Part shown: one piece after another, positions 16,442 through 25,761 of the stretch
Layout of the letters: the number at the start of each line of letters is the position of its first letter
Position numbering within the stretch: position 1 is the first letter of the stretch
Assembly (NCBI RefSeq): GCF_003719725.1
Contig: NZ_RIAX01000004.1
Span: forward strand, 248,001 to 312,000
Source: Planococcus salinus
GTDB taxonomy: Bacteria; Bacillota; Bacilli; Bacillales_A; Planococcaceae
DNA: 64,000 nucleotides
Direction: 5' to 3'
The notes under the pieces: model-generated
The model's database searches: none
The model's input: the letters and a program-made list of their open reading frames with translations, nothing else
Told to the model about the DNA's origin: nothing
Made by a program: the position numbers and the translations under genes

Positions 16442-16577
16442 AACCAGAAACCGAATTGTGCCGGAATTGCGCGCAATTCCTTTGACACCCTGCCTCTTCT
16501 CCTATATCTTAGAAAGATGAATTCCGACTAAAACTATAAACTTTCTAAATAGATTCGGAGTTACAAGGAGGCTGGTT

Positions 16578-17810
16578 ATGAAAACCATTTGGAAAGCATA
16601 TATAAATGCATCGTTAATTTTTAAAATCACCATCGCATTACTGCTCGGCATCGGAGTGGGGCTTGTTTTTGGCGAAGAAGCGGTGGTGCTGGCTCCGCTT
16701 GGTGATTTGCTGTTGAGCCTGCTGACGTTCCTGATCATCCCGCTTATTTTGTTTACGCTGATTGTTGGCGTCAACCAGACGGGAATCAGTGATCTTGGGC
16801 GCATGGGCGGAAAAGTGTTCCTTTACTATGCATTGAGTTCTGCATTTGCCATCATCGTCGGGCTGACTGTCGCCACTTTGCTGCAACCCGGAACCGGCAT
16901 GCAATTGGACGGCAGCGAGACATTCGACGTGCCGGAAAACCCCGGCATTATCAGCGTTCTCTTGAGCATCGTCCCATCCAACATCTTCACTGCTTTCAGC
17001 GAATTGAATTTGCTGGGCATCATCTTTACAGCTCTTGCGTTCGGAATCGCTATCTCCTATATGCGCAGCTCGACTGAACTTGGGGACCTTGGCGGACATA
17101 TCTACAAAACCGTCAATGCGTTGAATGAAGCGACGCTGCTCGTCTTGAAAGTGATCCTTCAGTATGTGCCGATCGGTGTGTTTGCCATAATGGCTGAAAC
17201 CGTCGGCAACCAGGGCTTGGACACGCTGTTCTCGTTAGGGGAAATGGTGGTTGTTTTGTATGTGGCATTGATCGCTCAAGTGGTTATCTACACGATTCTG
17301 CTGCTGCTTTTCAAAGTGAAGCCGGGCGCATTTTTCAAATATGCAAGGACGCCGATGATTACGGCATTTGTTACACAAAGCAGCTCCGGCACATTGCCTT
17401 TGACGCTGGATGCGGCGAAAAATATGGGCTTGCCGAAAAGCTTGTACGGCTTTAGCCTGCCACTTGGTGCGACCATCAATATGGACGGCGCCGCTATCCG
17501 CATCGCAGTTTCAGCAGTGTTTGCGGCCAATGTCGTCGGAGACCCCCTGACAATCTCTGAGATGCTGATGGTGGTCTTAGTTGGGACACTCGCTTCGATC
17601 GGAACCGCAGGCGTTCCTGGAGCCGGCATCGTCATGATTGCCACCGTCTTTGTCCAGCTTGGTTTGCCGATGGAAGCCGTCGCTTTGCTGACAGCCATTG
17701 ATGCCCTCGTCGGTATGGGCTGTACCGCCTTAAACGTCACCGGCGACTTGGCTGGAACAACTTTGATCAATCAAACCGAAGAAAAGAAGCAAAAGACCGC
17801 TGCTCAATAA
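16578..17810 (+). CDS. Dicarboxylate/amino acid:cation symporter (DAACS family)
   Basis: The 410-residue protein carries the family signatures: a serine-rich re-entrant loop TQSSSGTLPLTL, NMDGAAIRIAVSAVFAAN and the NVTGDLAGTTLI segment. It imports glutamate, aspartate or C4-dicarboxylates with Na+ or H+. The ribosome site is AAGGAGG. The gene follows the RpiR gene by 136 bp with its own untranslated leader, so it may be a separate unit. Confidence 0.94.
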   Translation: MKTIWKAYINASLIFKITIALLLGIGVGLVFGEEAVVLAPLGDLLLSLLTFLIIPLILFTLIVGVNQTGISDLGRMGGKVFLYYALSSAFAIIVGLTVATLLQPGTGMQLDGSETFDVPENPGIISVLLSIVPSNIFTAFSELNLLGIIFTALAFGIAISYMRSSTELGDLGGHIYKTVNALNEATLLVLKVILQYVPIGVFAIMAETVGNQGLDTLFSLGEMVVVLYVALIAQVVIYTILLLLFKVKPGAFFKYARTPMITAFVTQSSSGTLPLTLDAAKNMGLPKSLYGFSLPLGATINMDGAAIRIAVSAVFAANVVGDPLTISEMLMVVLVGTLASIGTAGVPGAGIVMIATVFVQLGLPMEAVALLTAIDALVGMGCTALNVTGDLAGTTLINQTEEKKQKTAAQ

Positions 17811-17847
17811 AAAAGTGACTGCTTTTCTAAGCAGTTGCTTTTTACCA
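17811..17847 (+). terminator. Terminator after the symporter gene
   Basis: AAAAAGTGACTGCTT and AAGCAGTTGCTTTTT around a TTCT loop. Confidence 0.85.
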
Positions 17848-17980
17848 TCAGTTTACCCTTCGTCATGGACAGACTTGTTTCTTTTGTTTTCCATCAGGGT
17901 ATACAGAACTATTCTTGTTTTTTGCTCAAAGAGCAGCTGCAAGTTTTCCAAAACAACAAACAGTTCGGAGGTTCGGCATT

Positions 17981-18823
17981 ATGACAAGAACTCTGCAAGA
18001 CGTAGTAAAATTACAAAGCGGCGCCGAAATGCCTTGGTTCGGCTTGGGTGTATTCCGCGTCAAAGAAGGCCCTGAGCTGGTAAACGCCGTTAAAACGGCG
18101 ATTAAGCTGGGCTACCGAAGCATTGACACTGCCGCCATATATGGCAACGAAGAAGGTGTCGGCCGGGGAATTCGTGAAGGCATCAAAGAAGCAGGAATCA
18201 GCAGAGAAGACTTATTCGTCACTTCAAAAGTATGGAACACCGATTTGGGCTATGATTCGACACTCGCAGCCTATGATACAAGCCTGAATCGTCTCGGGCT
18301 CGATTACCTCGATCTGTATCTGATCCACTGGCCGGTCGAAGGGAAGTACAAAGAAGCGTGGAAAGCGCTGGAAAAGCTTTACAAAGACGGACGCGTCAAA
18401 GCGATTGGCGTCAGTAACTTTCACGTCCATCATTTGGAAGATTTACTGCAGGACGCGGAAATCAAACCAATGGTCAATCAAATTGAATACCACCCTTATT
18501 TGACACAAAAAGAACTTCAATCTTATTGTGTAGAGCAAGGCATACAGCTGGAAGCATGGTCGCCGTTGATGGCTGGTGAATTACTGGAACAGCCGGTCCT
18601 TCAGGAGCTGGCGGATAAATACAATAAGACAGTCGCTCAAATCATTCTTCGTTGGGATTTGCAGACAGGTGTCGTGACCATCCCTAAATCGACGAATGAG
18701 CAACGGCTGGCGGAAAACGCGGATATTTTTGATTTTGAACTGAGCATAGAAGATATGGAACAGATTGAAGCGTTGAACCGCAACACACGCGTCGGTCCAG
18801 ATCCCGACAACTTTGATTTCTAA
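17981..18823 (+). CDS. Aldo/keto reductase
   Basis: A 280-residue AKR5-like NADPH enzyme. It has GLGVFRVKEG, GYRSIDTAAIYGNEEGVG (catalytic D and Y), LDLYLIHWP (catalytic His) and VTIPKSTNEQRLAENADIFDF (NADPH phosphate-binding). It reduces aldehydes such as methylglyoxal or 2,5-diketogluconate; the nearby gluconate genes make a sugar-acid substrate possible but unproven. Start is ATG 17981 after GGAGG. Confidence 0.93.
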   Translation: MTRTLQDVVKLQSGAEMPWFGLGVFRVKEGPELVNAVKTAIKLGYRSIDTAAIYGNEEGVGRGIREGIKEAGISREDLFVTSKVWNTDLGYDSTLAAYDTSLNRLGLDYLDLYLIHWPVEGKYKEAWKALEKLYKDGRVKAIGVSNFHVHHLEDLLQDAEIKPMVNQIEYHPYLTQKELQSYCVEQGIQLEAWSPLMAGELLEQPVLQELADKYNKTVAQIILRWDLQTGVVTIPKSTNEQRLAENADIFDFELSIEDMEQIEALNRNTRVGPDPDNFDF

Positions 18824-18828
18824 ATTAT

Positions 18829-18861
18829 TGGAAGCCCCTTTAAAAGGCGGCTTCTTTTTTT
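18829..18861 (+). terminator. Terminator after the aldo/keto reductase gene
   Basis: GAAGCCCCTTTT and AAAAGGCGGCTTC followed by a T-run. Confidence 0.88.
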
Positions 18862-18903
18862 GGTTTAAAAAGCTGGACAACAGGTGGATTTATTGATAAT
18901 TTA

Positions 18904-18944
18904 TTATAGTTACCTTAGATAACAATTACCCAAGGAAACTATAA
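18904..18944. promoter_or_regulatory. Inverted repeat TTATAGTT...AACTATAA, candidate MarR operator
   Basis: The arms TTATAGTT (18904-18911) and AACTATAA (18937-18944) enclose a second pair CCTT/AAGG. The element overlaps a likely promoter (TTGATA, 17 bp, TAGATA) and ends at the AAGGAGG of the MarR gene. Autoregulation by the MarR protein is likely. Confidence 0.5.
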
Positions 18945-18958
18945 AAGGAGGAAATTTC

Positions 18959-19393
18959 ATCACTGCTTATAGAGATTTTTTTCATCAACTTCTTATGCTG
19001 TACCGGCCTTTTGAAAGCCAGCTCAATGTTCAGCTGGCCAAGCATGATTTGTATAGAGCCCAGTGGTCGGTTCTTCATTACTTAGCAACTAACGGGTCGG
19101 CGACACTAGTGGAGCTCGCCCATTACCAACGAGTGGAAAAGCCGACCGTTACACGCACAGTGACACGCCTCGAAGAACTTAACTACCTGGAGCATATTCC
19201 GGGTAAGGACCGCCGCGAAAAACGGGTGCGATTGAGTCCCCTCGGAGAAAGCCTTTACAAAGAGGTCCGGCTTACAGTCGATCAATTCGAACAGGAGATT
19301 CTCAAAGGCATTTCAGAAAAAGACCAACTTGCTGCTATTCAGATTATGAAAGAAATACGCAGTAATTTAATCAGCAAGGAGACTGTAAAGTGA
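18959..19393 (+). CDS. MarR family transcriptional regulator, apparently with an AUC start
   Basis: The winged-helix core is clear (AQWSVLHYLATNGSATLVELAHYQRVEKPTVTRTVTRLEEL, then the wing GKDRREKRVRLSPLG). The ideal AAAGGAGGAAA lies at 18943-18953, but the codon at the right distance is ATC (18959), reading I-T-A-Y-R-D-F-F-H-Q-L-L-M. The first ATG (18995) has no ribosome site and would drop 12 family-typical residues. Either AUC is used as a weak start or an ATG was lost. The stop overlaps the next start (GTGA), so the gene is coupled to an MFS exporter it probably represses. Confidence 0.82.
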   Translation: MTAYRDFFHQLLMLYRPFESQLNVQLAKHDLYRAQWSVLHYLATNGSATLVELAHYQRVEKPTVTRTVTRLEELNYLEHIPGKDRREKRVRLSPLGESLYKEVRLTVDQFEQEILKGISEKDQLAAIQIMKEIRSNLISKETVK

Positions 19394-20598
19394 CACAAAT
19401 TAAGCCTAAATTATGGACCAAAGATTTTATCGTTGCTTCTACCATAAATTTTTTCTTAGTCCTCATCTTTTATCTGTTGGCCGTGACCATTGCTGTCTAT
19501 GCCGTCGAAGAATACGGTGCCTCGACCAGCGAAGCCGGTCTTGTGACAGGAATTTTTATCATCGGCGCTTTGGTGGGCCGGCTGTTTATCGGACGTATTA
19601 TCGATTCAATCGGACGCAAAAAAACAATAGTCATCGGTCTCATTTTATTCACGTTGACAACATTGCTTTATTTCCTGAGTTTAGGCCTGTCATTCTTACT
19701 GCTTACCCGTTTTTTACACGGCATGACGCTGGGAATGGCCAGTACAGGAGCGGGAACGATTGCAGCGCAGATTATCCCGATGGCACGAAAAGGCGAAGGC
19801 ATAGGTTATTTCAGCATGAGTGCCACTATGGGCACAGCACTAGGACCTTTCATCGGTCTCTACATGAGTCAGCGTGCCAGTTTTGAAATGATTTTTGGAG
19901 TCTGTCTGCTGCTGGGCGTCATCAGCCTGATTATCTCTTTATTTATTTATGTACCGCCAGTCGAATCTCCTTCTGAGAAAGGTATGCCGAAAGGGTTTCA
20001 ATTATCCAATTACATTGAACCGAAAGCTTTACCGATTGCCGTTATCACGCTGGTTTCAGGACTTTGTTATTCCGGTGTTTTATCATTTATCAATTTTTAT
20101 GCAATTGAAGTCGATTTGGTGGAAACGGCCAGCTTTTTCTTTGTGGTTTATGCGATTGCCGTACTTCTTTCCCGTCCTTTTACAGGTCGTTTAATGGACC
20201 GCAAAGGAGCAAATTTCATCATGTATCCGGCATTCTTGTCTTTAGGAGCCGGATTAGTGCTGCTCAGCACAGCGAACACCAGCGCCATGTTATTGTTGGC
20301 GGGTGTACTGATCGGACTGGGATTCGGCAACATCCAGTCCACTACACAAGCGGTCGCCGTCAAATTGACACCGCCTCATCGTATGGGTCTTGCCACTTCC
20401 ACGTTCTTCATCTTCATGGACGCAGGACTCGGATTCGGACCTTACGTCCTCGGTTTTCTTATTGCAATGACGGGTTATAGCACACTTTATGTTATCCTTG
20501 GCGGTGTAGCATTGGCCACTTCCTTTTTGTATTACTTGTTGCACGGCAAGAAAGAACGAGCCAGCAAAGCGGAAAATCCCGCTTTCGATACAGTATAA
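19390..20598 (+). CDS. MFS transporter, probable drug exporter
   Basis: The 402-residue protein has 12 membrane segments. Motif A occurs in the loop after helix 2 (GRLFIGRIIDSIGRKKT) and again in the second half (GRLMDRKGANF). It starts at GTG 19390 inside the end of the MarR gene, so the pair is translationally coupled. A MarR-controlled multidrug or metabolite exporter is the usual meaning of this pair; the substrate is unknown. Confidence 0.93.
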   Translation: MTQIKPKLWTKDFIVASTINFFLVLIFYLLAVTIAVYAVEEYGASTSEAGLVTGIFIIGALVGRLFIGRIIDSIGRKKTIVIGLILFTLTTLLYFLSLGLSFLLLTRFLHGMTLGMASTGAGTIAAQIIPMARKGEGIGYFSMSATMGTALGPFIGLYMSQRASFEMIFGVCLLLGVISLIISLFIYVPPVESPSEKGMPKGFQLSNYIEPKALPIAVITLVSGLCYSGVLSFINFYAIEVDLVETASFFFVVYAIAVLLSRPFTGRLMDRKGANFIMYPAFLSLGAGLVLLSTANTSAMLLLAGVLIGLGFGNIQSTTQAVAVKLTPPHRMGLATSTFFIFMDAGLGFGPYVLGFLIAMTGYSTLYVILGGVALATSFLYYLLHGKKERASKAENPAFDTV

Positions 20599-20610
20599 CT
20601 TCATAAAACC

Positions 20611-20647
20611 AGGAACCCCTTTGAGAATTTTTTCTCAAAGGGGTTCT
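20611..20647. terminator. Bidirectional terminator after the MFS gene
   Basis: Perfect arms GAACCCCTTTGAGAA and TTCTCAAAGGGGTTC with a TTTT loop, between convergent genes. Confidence 0.93.
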
Positions 20648-20654
20648 TCAATTT

Positions 20655-21248
20655 CTATTGAGGTCTTTTCAACGAAAAAATCTCACCTAGCTTAGCGTAA
20701 TTCGTGCCTGCCAGCCGGCTCACCGGCTTTAATGCTTCTGCACTAATCCGTCCCTCCTGATAGATGGCTTCATCAATATGGAAACGAACGATTCTGCCGA
20801 TGATCAAATCGGTTTCCCCCAGCTCCACCAGTTGCTCCAGCACACATTCAAAACGGACTTTCGATTGTTTGACAGCTGGAATGGAAACCGCCTCGCTGTC
20901 AATCAACGTAAAATCGGTCAAGTCGATTTCACTTTGGTCAGCAGGCAGCGAAGCAGCGGTTTTATTAACTTCAACCACGTTTTCCTCATCCACGATGTGC
21001 ACAACGAATTCCTTTTTTTCCCGGATATTGCGGGCTGTGTCTTTCGATTTCCTGCTTTTCCGCTGTACTGAAACTGTCAGCAGAGGCGGTTTGGAAGAAA
21101 TGGCGTTGAAATAACTGAATGGTGCCGCATTGACCGTGCCATCCTCTGCTACGCTGGTGATAAAAGCGATGGGTCGCGGAATGACAGAACCAATCAACAA
21201 TTTATAATTTTCCCGATCTGATTGTTCGTTTGGATCAAAAGATAACAT
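20655..21248 (-). CDS. Flavin reductase family protein (FMN-binding split barrel)
   Basis: The 197-residue protein has RPIAFITSVAEDGTVNAAPFSYFNAIS at its N-terminus and VHIVDEENV further on, the hallmark of the flavin reductase-like split-barrel family that binds FMN. The reaction partner is not known. The start ATG 21248 follows AAAGGGGAG; the frame opens nine codons earlier. It lies 41 bp after the EAL gene on the same strand and may be co-transcribed. Confidence 0.9.
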   Translation of the reverse strand: MLSFDPNEQSDRENYKLLIGSVIPRPIAFITSVAEDGTVNAAPFSYFNAISSKPPLLTVSVQRKSRKSKDTARNIREKKEFVVHIVDEENVVEVNKTAASLPADQSEIDLTDFTLIDSEAVSIPAVKQSKVRFECVLEQLVELGETDLIIGRIVRFHIDEAIYQEGRISAEALKPVSRLAGTNYAKLGEIFSLKRPQ

Positions 21249-21289
21249 AGCGCTCTCCCCTTTCTCGTGAATCATTTACTCCCTTAATG

Positions 21290-22300
21290 CTAAACGCGCT
21301 TTGTCCATTGCCCTTCTTCTATCGGAGAGGCTGCTGGTTTGCCGAAATAATAGCCTTGAAATAATTGATAGCCCTGCTGTTTTAACCATTCGAAATCCTG
21401 CCGTGTCTCGATTCCTTCAGCCAGAGGGATTGATCCGACTTCCAACGCTTTTCGCAAGAATTTCAATGCGGTCTGTTGTTTGGCAGTGTCTCCTGCCACC
21501 CCGTGGACGAATTGCATGTCCAGCTTCATATATTGCGGCTTCAAATCGGCCAGCATTTCAATCGTACTGTACCCTTCTCCGACATCATCCAACGCATATT
21601 GGAACCCTTTTTTCTTGTAAAAAGCGAGGATTTTCCTCAAGTGCTCCAAATCATCCACTTTTTCTGTTTCAACCACTTCAAAAACCAGCTGTTCCGGATC
21701 CATTCCTAATTGCTGTGCAAGATCTGTAGTGGAGCGCAGGCAAAATTCGGGGGAATAAATCGAAGTAGGAATAAAGTTTATAAAAGCTTTGGCTCCTTTT
21801 AACACCGCTGCATGTTTGACAGCTGTCATTCGGCAAATCCGGTCAAGGGCATACAGACGTCCCCGGCTTTTTGCTGCTGAAAAAATCTCGTTCGGATAAA
21901 TTGTCGAGCCATCTTCCCGGTGAAAGCGTGACAGCAATTCATAGGCAAAAATCTCTTCAGATGCATTGACGATCGGCTGATAATGACATGTCAGCAGCTC
22001 TTTTGCCATTACTTCGTCAATCCAGCCCATCGTAAAAACACCCTCAATACTGGATAACGGCTTCCAGTCCTGCTGACTAAGCCGGAAAGAAATCCGTTCT
22101 TCTTTCAAGTGATGGAGACAAAAATCCCACAGTTCTTTTGCCCCGTCCTCTCCTACCAACAGATGGCCGGCTTTCTCCTCCACCGGCAGCCCTCTTCTTT
22201 TCAAATGATTGAATACTTCTGGAGAGAACGAACTGCCTGCCACCCCTTCCATTTTGAATTCAAATCTCAATTGCGTTACTGAACAATTGTTGCAGTCCAT
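21290..22300 (-). CDS. EAL domain protein, putative c-di-GMP phosphodiesterase
   Basis: The 336-residue protein has about 90 N-terminal residues of unrecognised sequence with a paired cysteine CNNC, then an EAL domain. The signature reads YELLSR where EALxR is usual, but the other metal and catalytic positions look intact: FINF (Asn), FEVVETE (Glu), LDDVGEGYS (Asp-Asp), MKLD (Lys), AEGIE (Glu) and QGYYFGKP. Activity is likely but the first motif is non-canonical. No membrane segment is present. Confidence 0.88.
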   Translation of the reverse strand: MDCNNCSVTQLRFEFKMEGVAGSSFSPEVFNHLKRRGLPVEEKAGHLLVGEDGAKELWDFCLHHLKEERISFRLSQQDWKPLSSIEGVFTMGWIDEVMAKELLTCHYQPIVNASEEIFAYELLSRFHREDGSTIYPNEIFSAAKSRGRLYALDRICRMTAVKHAAVLKGAKAFINFIPTSIYSPEFCLRSTTDLAQQLGMDPEQLVFEVVETEKVDDLEHLRKILAFYKKKGFQYALDDVGEGYSTIEMLADLKPQYMKLDMQFVHGVAGDTAKQQTALKFLRKALEVGSIPLAEGIETRQDFEWLKQQGYQLFQGYYFGKPAASPIEEGQWTKRV

Positions 22301-22512
22301 CTTTTCATCCCCCCTCTTTTCGTTTCTTTAGCTTACCGCAAGTAACGAACAGTTTTCCAACTTTAACGTTTCCCGCAAGAAGTCTCCCTCTTCAAGCGCG
22401 CAACGGGCGAAGCCCAGCGGTAAGGGGGAGATGAATTTCGGTTGGCGCAGCCAAAATGGTTTTTTGTTCTCTTTCTGGATATAATCAAAGGAAGAAAGCG
22501 AGGTGATTTGAT

Positions 22513-23622
22513 ATGGCAAACAAAGCGTATAAGTTCCGTCTGTACCCGACGAAAGAACAGGAACAGCTGCTGCTAAAAACGTTCGGCTGTGTTCGTTTTG
22601 TCTATAACAAAATGCTCGCGGAACGCAAGGAAATCTATGAGCAATTCAAAGACGACAAGGGATTGCTGAAACAACAGAAACTTCCGACACCCGCCAAATA
22701 CAAACAAGAATTCGCGTGGCTGAAAGAAGTGGATAGTTTAGCGCTGGCAAATGCACAGCTGAACCTGCAAAAAGCATACACCAACTTCTTCGCAGGACGG
22801 GCAAAGTTTCCAAAGTTCAAGAGCCGAAAAGCGAAGCAATCCTATACGACGAATCGGGTGAACGGCAATATACAGCTTTTGGAGAGCCACATCAAATTGC
22901 CGAAACTCGGGCTCGTCAGACTGAAACAGCATCGGGAAGTTCCTTCACATCACATGATTAAGTCTTGTACCATTTCTCGTTCTGCCACAGGGAAATACTA
23001 TATCTCTATCCTGACTGAATATGAGCATGAACCGAAACTGAAAGAAATCAATGAGATTATCGGACTTGACTTTGCGATGGATGGTCTGTATGTCGAAAGT
23101 GAACAGGGTGAGAAAGCCAATCATCCCCGTTTCTATCGGCAGACACAGCAGAAGCTGGCAAAGGAGCAAAACATTCTTTCACGCAAAACGAAAGGTTCTG
23201 CCCGCTACGAGAAACAGCGGATCAAAGTCGCCCGCCTGCACGAACACGTGGCGAACCAGCGGAAGGACTTTCTGCACAAAACAGCCAGACGATTGGTGAC
23301 ACGCTATGATTGTGTCGTCATCGAAGATTTGAATATGAAAAGCATGTCCCAGGCGCTCCAGTTTGGCAAAAGTGTGGCCGATAATGGATGGGGGATGTTT
23401 ACGGCTTTCCTCCAATACAAATTGTTCGAGCAGGGGAAGAAACTGATCAAAATCAGCAAGTGGTTCCCTTCGACAAAGACCTGTTCGAGTTGTGGTCATA
23501 GAAGAGACATGCCCTTGTCGGAACGCACCTTCTCTTGTGCGTGTGGATTTGTTTCCGACAGGGACTGGAACGCCGCCATCAACATCAAGAACGAAGGCCG
23601 CTTGCTGTTGGGGTTATCCTGA
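22513..23622 (+). CDS. tnpB: TnpB, RNA-guided endonuclease of IS200/IS605 elements
   Basis: The 369-residue TnpB is complete. The RuvC triad is D186 (IGLDFAMDG), E271 (VVIEDLNMKSM) and D351 (SDRDWNAAINI). The zinc finger is C324-x2-C327 and C342-x-C344 (CSSCGHRR...CACG). The helix-turn-helix N-terminus KAYKFRLYPTKEQEQLLLKTFG is canonical. Such proteins cut DNA guided by an RNA from the element's right end and help the element persist. An AGCGAGGTGA ribosome site precedes ATG 22513. Confidence 0.96.
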   Translation: MANKAYKFRLYPTKEQEQLLLKTFGCVRFVYNKMLAERKEIYEQFKDDKGLLKQQKLPTPAKYKQEFAWLKEVDSLALANAQLNLQKAYTNFFAGRAKFPKFKSRKAKQSYTTNRVNGNIQLLESHIKLPKLGLVRLKQHREVPSHHMIKSCTISRSATGKYYISILTEYEHEPKLKEINEIIGLDFAMDGLYVESEQGEKANHPRFYRQTQQKLAKEQNILSRKTKGSARYEKQRIKVARLHEHVANQRKDFLHKTARRLVTRYDCVVIEDLNMKSMSQALQFGKSVADNGWGMFTAFLQYKLFEQGKKLIKISKWFPSTKTCSSCGHRRDMPLSERTFSCACGFVSDRDWNAAINIKNEGRLLLGLS

Positions 23623-23743
23623 AAACAAGAACTCGTGGAACACGAGGGATAGCTCGGTCCGTTTTCGTCAGCTGGTAAAAGTGGCGAGAAGTCGAGAAGC
23701 CCCCACTTCAAAATCTGAAAGATTTAAGTGGTGGGTAGTTCAC
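23600..23743 (+). ncRNA. Probable omega-RNA (reRNA) scaffold of the TnpB element
   Basis: The 3' end of tnpB and the right end carry the conserved foldback CCCCACTT...AAGTGGTGGG ending in GTAGTTCAC. In related elements this region is transcribed with tnpB, and the 16-20 nt just outside the right end (here from 23744) act as guide. The extent is inferred by analogy. Confidence 0.6.
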
Positions 23744-23865
23744 TATATAATGCCTGTATAAATTTCAGAATTTACCCGAAACCAAAGATAATTCTCTGCA
23801 AAAAGGGAATATATAATATAACTGAGCTGCACCATTACTTGATGCCACAGCAAAGGAGAATGAGC

Positions 23866-24399
23866 ATGGGAAAAATTCGTGTAGCGATGTATGTCACGCT
23901 CGATGGAGTCATGGAAGACCCGTCCTGGACTGCCCCGTATTGGAACGATGAAATTGCGAAATTCCAGCTTGACCTTCTGTTCGCAAGCGATGCCCTCCTG
24001 CTTGGCCGGATCACCTACGAAGAATTTGCAGCCGCCTGGCCTTCTGCCACCGATGAGGAGGGATTTGCCGACAAAATGAACAGCATCCCGAAATACGTAG
24101 TCACGGCAACTTTGAAAGAGGCAGAGTGGAATGCACAATTCATCAAAGGCAATATCACAGAAGAAATTGAAAAACTGAAAGCGACTGACCAGAATCTTTT
24201 GGTCTATGGCAGTGGAGAATTGATTGAGGCATTGATGGAAGAAAAATTGATTGACGAGTTTCATCTGATGGTCTTTCCAATCGTGGTGGGCAGCGGAAAA
24301 CAGCTGTTCAAAGAAGGCATCGAACAGACAGAGCTGGAACTGGCAGAAAGCAGTACGACAGAGACTGGCGTCGTGATTTCGAGTTATGTGCCTGAATAG
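23866..24399 (+). CDS. Dihydrofolate reductase family protein (RibD C-terminal-like)
   Basis: The 177-residue product resembles the YyaP/YwjB-type DHFR-like reductases: N-terminal RVAMYVTLDGVMEDPSW, LLGRITYEEFAAAWP, LLVYGSGELIEALMEEKLIDEFHLMVFPIVVGSGKQLF. These bind NADPH; the substrate is unknown. The start is the second ATG (23866), seven bases after AAAGGAG. It lies just downstream of the TnpB element. Confidence 0.9.
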   Translation: MGKIRVAMYVTLDGVMEDPSWTAPYWNDEIAKFQLDLLFASDALLLGRITYEEFAAAWPSATDEEGFADKMNSIPKYVVTATLKEAEWNAQFIKGNITEEIEKLKATDQNLLVYGSGELIEALMEEKLIDEFHLMVFPIVVGSGKQLFKEGIEQTELELAESSTTETGVVISSYVPE

Positions 24400-24442
24400 T
24401 TCTGCCGACACTTTCAAAAGGCGCCGTTTAGCAAGGAAAGTC

Positions 24443-24479
24443 AAAAAAACCAGAAGCAGTCTACCGCTTCTGGTTTTTT
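24443..24479. terminator. Bidirectional terminator between the DHFR-like gene and proA
   Basis: AAAAAACCAGAAGC and GCTTCTGGTTTTTT around an 8-nt loop. Confidence 0.92.
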
Positions 24480-24489
24480 CATCTGGCTG

Positions 24490-25761
24490 TTATTTTGTTT
24501 GGCCATTGCCTTTAATGATGTATTTCGTTGAAGTCAAAGCTGGCAAGCCCATCGGTCCCCGAGCATGCAATTTTTGCGTGCTGATGCCGATTTCAGCGCC
24601 GAAGCCGAACTCGAATCCATCTGTAAAGCGTGTAGACGCATTATGGTACACGGCCGCTGCATCGATTTCCATAATGAATTTCTCGACGTTTTCATTTGTC
24701 GCAGAAATAATGGCTTCTGAATGCTTGGTGCCGTATTGGTTAATGTGCGCAATAGCTTCATCCACGGACTCCACTACTTTCACAGCGATTTCCAGACCCA
24801 GGTATTCTTTCGCCCAGTCTTCTTCACCGGCAGGGAATACATTGTCGTGGAATTTTTGAGTTTCTTCGTCTCCATGAAGCTGCACGCCTTTTTCCTGCAA
24901 TGCATTAAGCAATTCAGGCATATGGGCAGCTGCCCACTCTTTATGGACAAGAACAGACTCACACGAATTGCAGACAGATGGGCGCTGTGTCTTGGCATTA
25001 ATGACAATGCTGACCGCCATTTCCACATCAGCTGTTTCGTCAATGTATACATGGCAATTCCCTGCGCCTGTTTCCAGCACAGGTACCGTAGCGTTCGCTA
25101 CAACCGTCTGAATCAGTTTCGCACCGCCGCGTGGAATCAATACATCCAGGTAATCATTCAGTTTAAACATTTCTGAAGCCGTTTCACGGCTGGTATCTTC
25201 AATCAACTGCACAGCTTCGATCGGCAAATCACTTTTTTTCAAGGCATTGTGGATGACTTGAACAAGCGCTTTGTTCGAGTGAATGGCTGTTGAACTGCCG
25301 CGCAATACGACCGCATTTCCTGTTTTCAGGCACAGACTTGACGCATCAACCGTAACGTTTGGTCTTGCTTCATAAATCATTCCGACGACTCCAAGAGGGA
25401 CACGGATTTTGGTCATACCCAATTCATTCGGCTGTTGCCATTTCTCCAGTACCTCGCCTACCGGGTCCTCAAGTTCAGTTACTTGGATTAAGGCATTTGC
25501 CATGTCTTTCAAACGGTTTTCATCCAAAGAAAGGCGATCAAGCAGCGAATCGTTCATGCCGTTGCTTTTGCCGCTCGTTAAGTCTTTGGCGTTTTCAGAC
25601 AGGATAAACTCCTGTTCCTCGATTAACTGGGCTGATATCAGTCGCAAAGCCTCGTTTTTCTGTGCTGTCGTCATTTTGGCCATGACCGAAGCTGCTGATT
25701 TTGCCTGTTCTGCTTTATTGATCAGTTCATTATACGGTGCTGCTTGTACTGATTGGCTCAT
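24490..25761 (-). CDS. proA: Gamma-glutamyl phosphate reductase
   Basis: The 423-residue ProA catalyses the second step of proline synthesis, reducing gamma-glutamyl phosphate with NADPH. Diagnostic blocks are [37 protein letters not shown] and the active-site cysteine in [14 protein letters not shown]. Start ATG 25761 lies inside the end of proB, so the two are coupled. Confidence 0.97.
   Translation of the reverse strand: MSQSVQAAPYNELINKAEQAKSAASVMAKMTTAQKNEALRLISAQLIEEQEFILSENAKDLTSGKSNGMNDSLLDRLSLDENRLKDMANALIQVTELEDPVGEVLEKWQQPNELGMTKIRVPLGVVGMIYEARPNVTVDASSLCLKTGNAVVLRGSSTAIHSNKALVQVIHNALKKSDLPIEAVQLIEDTSRETASEMFKLNDYLDVLIPRGGAKLIQTVVANATVPVLETGAGNCHVYIDETADVEMAVSIVINAKTQRPSVCNSCESVLVHKEWAAAHMPELLNALQEKGVQLHGDEETQKFHDNVFPAGEEDWAKEYLGLEIAVKVVESVDEAIAHINQYGTKHSEAIISATNENVEKFIMEIDAAAVYHNASTRFTDGFEFGFGAEIGISTQKLHARGPMGLPALTSTKYIIKGNGQTK

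Larger units (their letters stand above)
22381..23743 (+). mobile_element. Solo TnpB element of the IS200/IS605 type (IS1341-like)
   Basis: The element is delimited on the left by structured DNA: TCTCCCTCTT paired to AAGGGGGAGA around a GGGCGAAGCCC hairpin, then a TTGGCGCAGCCAA hairpin. On the right it ends in CCCCACTTCAAAATC...GATTTAAGTGGTGGGTAGTTCAC. These subterminal hairpins replace inverted repeats in this family. There is no tnpA, so it cannot move alone. The left boundary is approximate. Confidence 0.8.
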
